Shown here: piece after piece, positions 26,781 to 31,684 of the stretch
Numbering within the stretch: position 1 is the first letter of the stretch
How the letters are laid out: the number at the start of each line of letters is the position of its first letter
Source: Campylobacter sp.
GTDB taxonomy: Bacteria > Campylobacterota > Campylobacteria > Campylobacterales > Campylobacteraceae
Assembly: GCA_024680445.1 (NCBI GenBank)
Contig: JAILCJ010000091.1
Coordinates: forward strand, 1 to 31,684
Length of the DNA stretch: 31,684 nucleotides
Direction of reading: 5' to 3'
Position numbers and translations under genes: made by a program
Notes under the pieces: model-generated
Told to the model about the DNA's origin: nothing
The model's database searches: none
The model's input: the letters and a program-made list of their open reading frames with translations, nothing else

Positions 26781-27752
26781 TTACCTTTGGTGTTTTTTGG
26801 ATTTTGAATAAAACTTTCTTTTGTCTTCATACATTTTAGAATCTGCTTCTCTTAGCATCTTAGAAATGCTAAATTTATCGCTATTATTATGAACATAGCC
26901 CATAGCGAGATGAATATCGCAAGAGTCCAAAAAAGCCTGTAATTTCGCTATCATCTCATTAAATTCATCTTCGCTCTTGCCTTTTACAAACACGACGAAT
27001 TCATCACCGCCCATTCTATACACATTATCCTTGCCAAAAACCCTTGATAAAGCATTTGCACTATCCAAAATCAGCTTGTCTCCGGCTTTGTGGCCTTTCG
27101 TGTCGTTTGCGACTTTGAGCCCGTTTATATCGCACATCATGATATTTATGGATGTTTCTTGCGGATCGAAACTCTTTTTAATCAAATCAAAAGCGTGTCT
27201 ATTTTTGACCCCTGTGAGCTGGTCTATAAAGGTCATTTTTTGGATTTTATTAAGAGCGTCCCTATTTGCTATCATAATAGACAGCACATAAGACAGAGTT
27301 GAAAGTATGGCAGCGACATCCTCCATGTTATGCACAGGCGGATTATCCACGCCATAAAAACCTATATATTTGCCATTTAATTCAAGCGGGCCAGTTACTA
27401 GGGTGCGAATCCCTTGTGGTTCTAAATAAGCATGCATCTTTGGCGCTACATTTTTATACTCGTCCATATCGTAGATTATCAAGGTTTTATTAGCATCGTA
27501 TTCTTTATACCAAAGCTCGCAAACCTCGTATGGGACGTTTTGGAGATTGTCTTTTTGCGGAGAAACGCCTTTGTTGCACCACTCATAGGTATTGTTAAAA
27601 TACTTGCCGTCGATTTCTTCAAATATATAAGACCTATCGGCTTCTAACGTTTTTGCTAGGTATTCAAGCACATTATCTATGATATTTTCATGCTTATCTA
27701 TCATAGTGGCGTATTTAAGTATATTTGTAAGAAATTCTTCTCTGTTGATCAT
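26781..27752 (-). CDS. GAF-GGDEF protein, probable diguanylate cyclase
   Basis: 323 residues. A GAF sensor domain covers about 15-160, with TGPLELNGKYIGFYGVDNP. A GGDEF domain follows from about 170 (FIDQLTGVKNRHAFD), with MCDINGLKVANDTKGHKAGD and an intact GGDEF at 248-252. This suggests synthesis of cyclic di-GMP from two GTP under control of a small ligand bound by the GAF domain. The four residues where the inhibitory RxxD site normally lies read FGKD (239-242), so product inhibition through that site is unlikely. No membrane segment. AGGTAAAA lies before ATG 27752. It is transcribed alone, next to chemotaxis genes. Confidence 0.88.
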   Translation of the reverse strand: MINREEFLTNILKYATMIDKHENIIDNVLEYLAKTLEADRSYIFEEIDGKYFNNTYEWCNKGVSPQKDNLQNVPYEVCELWYKEYDANKTLIIYDMDEYKNVAPKMHAYLEPQGIRTLVTGPLELNGKYIGFYGVDNPPVHNMEDVAAILSTLSYVLSIMIANRDALNKIQKMTFIDQLTGVKNRHAFDLIKKSFDPQETSINIMMCDINGLKVANDTKGHKAGDKLILDSANALSRVFGKDNVYRMGGDEFVVFVKGKSEDEFNEMIAKLQAFLDSCDIHLAMGYVHNNSDKFSISKMLREADSKMYEDKRKFYSKSKKHQR

Positions 27753-27849
27753 TTTTACCTACTTAAACGGATTTTTGGCTGGCTATTTTGCAAGACTCTT
27801 AGCGGTTTAACAAGAGATTTCGCAAGCTAGAAAGCCCAAATTCACACTA

Positions 27850-27979
27850 TTTTACTTCGCTTTGTCCGTGAATTTTAGACAAATACAAGGGAATTTTCTC
27901 TTTTTATGCCTTTAAATTTACTTAAGCGGTGCTTAGCATAACCCCTTGTGCTTGTAGCTACAAACGTAGCGAAGTAAAA
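27850..27979 (-). ncRNA. candidate structured RNA or leader element upstream of the GGDEF gene
   Basis: The outer arms TTTTACTTCGCT (27850-27861) and AGCGAAGTAAAA (27968-27979) are a perfect 12-bp inverted repeat. Inside are three branches. Branch A is TTTGTC/GACAAA (27861-27866 with 27878-27883). Branch B is a long arm made of ACAAGGG/CCCTTGT (27885-27891 with 27943-27949), TATGC/GCATA (27905-27909 with 27936-27940) and TAAGC/GCTTA (27923-27927 with 27931-27935). Branch C is the palindrome TTGTAGCTACAA (27952-27963). Very few bases lie between branches. On the minus strand a TATAAA box (27986-27991) would start transcription at about the outer arm and run into the GGDEF gene. Strand and function are inferred; it could instead be a small palindromic repeat element. 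It matches no RNA family I recognise. Confidence 0.35.
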
Positions 27980-28057
27980 AAATACTTTATAATTTCATGA
28001 AGTTTTTTTGAAATTCAAGGAAGTTGCATATACCTATTTTTCATCGGTACAATTACA

Positions 28058-28084
28058 GTTAAAAACTCTTTAAAAGTTTTTAAC
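28058..28084. other. 10-bp perfect hairpin downstream of cheR
   Basis: GTTAAAAACT and AGTTTTTAAC flank a 7-base loop (CTTTAAA). It lies about 75 bp past the cheR stop and might terminate the cheB-cheR transcript, though no T-run follows on either strand. Confidence 0.35.
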
Positions 28085-28158
28085 TTGTCTTGAACCAAAT
28101 CAAATTTGAAAAAAATCCACAGGGTAAATAAAATCAAATTTGAACTAAAAATATTTTT

Positions 28159-28992
28159 TTACATCTCAATTTTTTCATAAAAAGTTGTTATGTGGTTGAA
28201 TTTTTTTTCAAACAATGGAGTATAAGGCACGATATCGGCATGTCCGACATAAACTCTGCCGTAAGGATTTAAAAGTTTGTGTAGTCTTTCTATGCATTTT
28301 AAACGAAATTCTTCATCAAAATATATCATCATATTTCGAGAAACAATTAAATCAAATTTACCAAGTCTATAAATCGCATCATCAAAAATATTGCAAATTC
28401 TAAAATCGCATTTGGCTAAAATTTCACTTCTTATCTGAAATTTATCGACTATTTTATAAAAAAATCTGCTTATTTGAAAGTTATTTAACCTATGCAAACT
28501 TCTTTCTTTATAAATGCCACTGTTGCACTGCGAAATAACCTGAGAATTTATATCTATGCCTACGATTTCAAGGCTGGCTGGATCTATGCCCCTTTCGTGA
28601 GCGAGCATAGCGATAGAATAAACCTCTTCTCCGCTAGAACATGGGGCACAAAGCACCCTAGCACCGCCCATATCGGTTATGTCAGTAACTATTTCTTTAA
28701 GTTGGGCAAGTTCTCGGTAAAAATAAGTCTCATTGACAGTTATGATATTTAAAATTTCTTGCTTTGTATTTGAATCGCAATGAAGTTTAGAATCAAGTTC
28801 GCCAAAGGTATTTATGCCATTGCTTTTAGCATAAGCACCGAGTCTACGCATAATAATATCGCGTTTTGGAGCGATATCGACACCGCAAATTTTTTTAATA
28901 CTTTCTATGAGTTCATCAAAATTTTTGTTATCGCTTGGTAATGGTGTATTGTTTACAAAATCGATTGGAGTTTCGTCACTGTGAAACATCAT
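28159..28992 (-). CDS. cheR: chemotaxis protein methyltransferase CheR
   Basis: 277 residues. An N-terminal helical domain is followed by the SAM-dependent methyltransferase domain from about residue 100. That domain carries NETYFYRE, CAPCSSGEEVYSIAML, the acidic EIVGIDINSQVISQC and FDLIVSRNMMIYFDEE. It methylates glutamates on chemoreceptors such as the one encoded nearby. The first of two ATGs lies inside cheB, overlapping it by 17 bp, so the two are translationally coupled. Confidence 0.94.
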   Translation of the reverse strand: MMFHSDETPIDFVNNTPLPSDNKNFDELIESIKKICGVDIAPKRDIIMRRLGAYAKSNGINTFGELDSKLHCDSNTKQEILNIITVNETYFYRELAQLKEIVTDITDMGGARVLCAPCSSGEEVYSIAMLAHERGIDPASLEIVGIDINSQVISQCNSGIYKERSLHRLNNFQISRFFYKIVDKFQIRSEILAKCDFRICNIFDDAIYRLGKFDLIVSRNMMIYFDEEFRLKCIERLHKLLNPYGRVYVGHADIVPYTPLFEKKFNHITTFYEKIEM

Positions 28993-29545
28993 CTAAAAAT
29001 TCCTGAACTTCCTTTACAATATCATCTAAATTTAACACCTTCACGGCAGGATTTAGATCCTTTGCACGTTTTGGCATACCATAAACTATCGAACTTTCTT
29101 CGCTTTCGGCTATACACATAGCACCTGTTTTATAAAGCTCAAAAAGCCCCGAGGCGCCGTCATCACCTATGCCAGTTAATAAAACTGCTAATATGGAGAC
29201 ATTTTTGCTTACTCCAATGCTAGATGAAAAAAGCATATTTACATTTGGCGAAAAGGTCGTAAGCTCGTCATCTTGCGGGATCGCAACCAAAGGCATGGTC
29301 GGATTTAGCATAAAATTTTGTTCGCAAACATAAACCTTGCTTTGCAAATTTGTTTTTTCTCTTAAAATTTCTACCTCAACTCCGCATTCTTTTCCAGCTT
29401 GGGTAGCAAAAGACGGGATAAAAATTTTATTCATATGTTGAGCGATAACAACTGTGCCACCATTTAGTTTTAAATTTTTTAAAATTTTTTTGATATGCCC
29501 AGGCCCACCTGTTGAAGCACCTATCAAAACTAATTTTTTTTCCAT
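28976..29545 (-). CDS. cheB: CheB-type protein-glutamate methylesterase, no receiver domain
   Basis: 189 residues, only the catalytic domain of CheB (the E. coli protein is about 350). Active-site residues are visible: Ser11 in GASTGGPG, His37 in AQHM and Asp129 in LLTGIGDDGASG. It removes methyl groups from chemoreceptors. With no receiver domain, it cannot be activated by CheA phosphorylation in the usual way. This matches what is known for Campylobacter. ATG 29545 follows an A-rich leader with weak Shine-Dalgarno. Confidence 0.92.
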   Translation of the reverse strand: MEKKLVLIGASTGGPGHIKKILKNLKLNGGTVVIAQHMNKIFIPSFATQAGKECGVEVEILREKTNLQSKVYVCEQNFMLNPTMPLVAIPQDDELTTFSPNVNMLFSSSIGVSKNVSILAVLLTGIGDDGASGLFELYKTGAMCIAESEESSIVYGMPKRAKDLNPAVKVLNLDDIVKEVQEFLDDVSQ

Positions 29546-29602
29546 TTTTTTGCTTTAAAAAAACGAAAATTTACACTAAGAGTGCAAATTTTATGTAAAT
29601 TG

Positions 29603-29634
29603 GCGAATCTCGCCCAAAAATAGGCAAGATTCGC
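29603..29634 (-). terminator. terminator after the chemoreceptor gene
   Basis: GCGAATCTCGCC (29603-29614) and GGCAAGATTCGC (29623-29634) form a 12-bp stem with one mismatch and an 8-base loop, starting eight bases past the stop. The minus-strand tail is AT-rich (CAATTTACATAAAATTT) but not a clean T-run. Confidence 0.6.
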
Positions 29635-29642
29635 ATAGAGTT

Positions 29643-31646
29643 TTAGAATTTTCTCTTTTTAACGTCTTCGACTATATTTTTTGCCATAGTATCAACTTCG
29701 GCAGTAACTTTGTTTGTATCAAAGGCGATTTGAACGTTTTGTTTAGTTAGATTATCTACTTCACTAACGCCTTGATTTATAAGATTTATAGCTTCGCTTT
29801 GCTCTCTTATGCTTTCGCTCATTTCGTTAATGCTTTGAGCCAAAACATTTGTATTTGCTTCGATTTCGCCAAGAGATTTTTGAGTTCTTTCAGCAAGTTT
29901 TCTAACCTCATCGGCAACAACGGCAAAGCCCCTACCATGTTCACCAGCACGAGCAGCCTCGATGGCAGCGTTAAGTGCCAAAAGATTCGTTTGATCGGCT
30001 ATATCTCTAATGATGACGATGATATTTTTGATCTCTTCGCTTTGTCTGATAACATCTTGGGTTTTTTGACTAATCGCACTCATAGACGAACTCATCTCTT
30101 CAACAGCAGCAGCACTTTCTTGCAAAGAACTTGACTGTTTGTTTGCACCATCTGTAACTTTTTTCATAGAATCGGCTAAAATTTGTGCTTTTTCTTGAAG
30201 GGTTGTAGCTTGGTTTAGATTTTCTTGTAACATTTTGCAAATTTCTTCGCCTAAGGCATTTGTGGTGATTTCAACCGTACCTTTTGCATTTGGGATCTTA
30301 GAAGTAAAATCAAGATTCGTAAAGCTATCAAAAGTTTGTTTTATGACATTAAGGTTACTACCAACCTTTCTTTGAAGGGTATCAAGCATTTTGTTAAGCA
30401 CATTTTTAAGCTCATTGAGTTGAGGATTTGCTGGAGTATCGGTGATTCTAGCTTGCAAATCGCCATTTTCTATGAGTTTTGCAGTTTGGACTGATTGTTC
30501 AACTGCTTTTGCATCTTGAAGTGAATTTGCATGAATTTTATCGATATTGTCGTTGATTTGTTTAGCCATTTGACCAAATTCATCATGCGTTGTAACCTTA
30601 ATACTTTTAGATTCTTTGCTTTCGTGATTTAAGAAACTAAAAAACGAACGCAAACCGTCTTTGATATCTGAAAGTGGGCGAAGCAATTTTGAAATAGCAA
30701 AAAGCAAAATTCCAACTATAACTACTATAAAAATGACAGAAGTTAAAATTTGAGAATTTAATGTAGAACTTAGTTCGGCATCATAGTCTTTCATAGAATT
30801 TGCTGTACAAACTAGCCAATTAGCAGTTTTATATAGATCGCAAGCGGCAACTTTACTATCGCCATCAAACTCATAATTAAAGGCTTTGCCTTTGTTTTGT
30901 TTATTCAAATCTATAAGTGCGGATGATAATTGTTTGATTTCAGGCTTGTTTGATGTGATGTTTTCACGAACTGGGTGATAGATCATATTTTTTGCAACAG
31001 GATTTAACATTACGCTAATTTCTGTTGGGCTAGTTTTCATTTTTGCCAATGCATCGCCAAGACCATCAAGGATAAGGTCTGTTCCGACTACAGCCAAAAC
31101 ATTACCGTCTATGATAAGTGGTTTTGCTATACTAAGAGTTAGTTTTTTGTTTTCACCAGCCGACATATATGGGTCAGAAAAATACATTTTTTTCGTTGCC
31201 ACAGCCTCTTTAAACCATGCACGAGTTCTTGCGTCAAAATTATCTTTTTGCGAGAGCTCTACAAATTTAGGATTTTTGCCATTTGTAAAAGCAACATCAA
31301 ACAACACTCCATTGTCTGCAAAACCTATAAAGATTTCATCGAGATCTGAAATTTGAGTGATTTTAATAAAATCGTTTTTAAGTTCTTCTCTGCCCTCGTA
31401 AGTCGTAATCATATAAGGGTGAGCCTGAAGATAAGCTACCAAATCATCTACTGCTTTTACCTTAGTTCCAGCATATTTTTCCACCAAATCCACGACTGCT
31501 TTTGCGATAGATTCCTTTGCACGTTTTGAGGTATCGATGATAGCATCTCTTGTTTGATTATAGCTTTCATACGAAAACAAAGCGAAAGAAACCACAAGTA
31601 AAGTAACTACTATCATAGCAATTTTATTTGCAACTTTGCCAAACAT
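29643..31646 (-). CDS. methyl-accepting chemotaxis protein with dCache sensor
   Basis: 667 residues. TM1 is at about 9-27; a periplasmic dCache domain covers about 35-290; TM2 is at about 301-320. A HAMP-type region (about 322-410) and a long cytoplasmic coiled coil follow. The receptor tip at about 545-580 has [34 protein letters not shown] split over the conserved hairpin. In the sensor, [10 protein letters not shown] (139-148), FSDPY (156-160) and VVGTDL (186-191) resemble the pattern in amino-acid-binding dCache domains; ligand unknown. The C-terminus (KKRKF) lacks a CheR-binding pentapeptide. A strong AAGGAGG precedes ATG 31646. It is upstream of cheB-cheR but separated by a terminator. 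Confidence 0.94.
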   Translation of the reverse strand: MFGKVANKIAMIVVTLLVVSFALFSYESYNQTRDAIIDTSKRAKESIAKAVVDLVEKYAGTKVKAVDDLVAYLQAHPYMITTYEGREELKNDFIKITQISDLDEIFIGFADNGVLFDVAFTNGKNPKFVELSQKDNFDARTRAWFKEAVATKKMYFSDPYMSAGENKKLTLSIAKPLIIDGNVLAVVGTDLILDGLGDALAKMKTSPTEISVMLNPVAKNMIYHPVRENITSNKPEIKQLSSALIDLNKQNKGKAFNYEFDGDSKVAACDLYKTANWLVCTANSMKDYDAELSSTLNSQILTSVIFIVVIVGILLFAISKLLRPLSDIKDGLRSFFSFLNHESKESKSIKVTTHDEFGQMAKQINDNIDKIHANSLQDAKAVEQSVQTAKLIENGDLQARITDTPANPQLNELKNVLNKMLDTLQRKVGSNLNVIKQTFDSFTNLDFTSKIPNAKGTVEITTNALGEEICKMLQENLNQATTLQEKAQILADSMKKVTDGANKQSSSLQESAAAVEEMSSSMSAISQKTQDVIRQSEEIKNIIVIIRDIADQTNLLALNAAIEAARAGEHGRGFAVVADEVRKLAERTQKSLGEIEANTNVLAQSINEMSESIREQSEAINLINQGVSEVDNLTKQNVQIAFDTNKVTAEVDTMAKNIVEDVKKRKF

Positions 31647-31684
31647 TTGTAGGCCTCCTTAATGAAAAATTAATGAGTTATTCT

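Larger units (their letters stand above)
27753..28158. other. 406-bp gap without a gene, rich in inverted repeats
   Basis: No convincing ORF or tRNA is present. Between the cheR stop and the GGDEF start codon the gap holds several elements. These are a compact nested inverted-repeat element (27850-27979), an AT-rich -10-like site readable on both strands (27986-27993), and a hairpin AATTTCA/TGAAATT (27991-28015). There are also a 10-bp perfect hairpin (28058-28084) and two TCAAATTTGA palindromes (28100-28109, 28134-28143). Confidence 0.6.

Noticed and set aside
27299..27647. Plus-strand open frames of 64 and 71 codons
   Set aside because: They lie opposite the GAF domain of the GGDEF gene, which has clear motifs in the other direction.
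27850..27979. Cyclic di-GMP (GEMM) riboswitch or tRNA-like gene
   Set aside because: The position before a GGDEF gene is tempting, but I do not see the conserved GEMM core sequence, and the 12-bp outer stem and branch sizes do not fit a tRNA.

Overview
The window looks like chromosomal DNA of a Campylobacter-type epsilonproteobacterium. It is AT-rich and has short gaps and 1-20 bp gene overlaps. Its promoters are typically just a TATAAT-like -10 box after a T-rich stretch. The gene order birA-parA-parB-atpF'-atpF-atpH-atpA-atpG-atpD-atpC-tolQ-tolR-tolA-tolB-pal-cpoB-slyD-fabD-mtnN-ttcA is, as I recall it, the order in Campylobacter jejuni. I cannot name the species. No rRNA, tRNA, CRISPR array or intact insertion sequence was seen.

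Layout. 1-631 holds the tail of a small protein resembling EexN-family entry-exclusion proteins and a small unknown membrane protein, perhaps the edge of a mobile or degraded region. 653-2584 (minus) is a BCCT osmolyte transporter. 2815-4668 (minus) is the housekeeping block rplU-rpmA-obg. 4813-5844 (minus) is a periplasmic di-heme cytochrome c peroxidase, divergent from flhB (6005-7084). fmt follows, then a 300-bp gap packed with 14 copies of the palindrome core CAAATTTG.

From 8544 to 25339 everything reads rightward: biotin ligase, chromosome partitioning ParA/ParB, the F1 part of ATP synthase plus its b and b' stalk subunits (subunits a and c are not in the window), the complete Tol-Pal envelope system, SlyD, FabD, the MTA/SAH nucleosidase, a TtcA-like tRNA thiolase and an unassigned glycosyltransferase-like protein. 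The genes are so tightly packed that most must be co-transcribed; extra -10 boxes lie before pal and slyD. A carboxynorspermidine dehydrogenase-type polyamine gene (25407-26639) has its own promoter.

The right end (26781-31646, minus) is signalling: a GAF-GGDEF protein, CheR, a receiver-less CheB, and a dCache-type methyl-accepting chemotaxis protein. CheR and CheB would adjust methylation of such receptors.

Most of the window is ordinary core genome. The places most worth a second look are not coding. One is a compact set of nested inverted repeats at 27850-27979, in a 406-bp gap upstream of the GGDEF gene, which could fold as a branched RNA. The other is the duplicated CAAATTTG palindrome array at 8214-8516, just ahead of birA-parA-parB.
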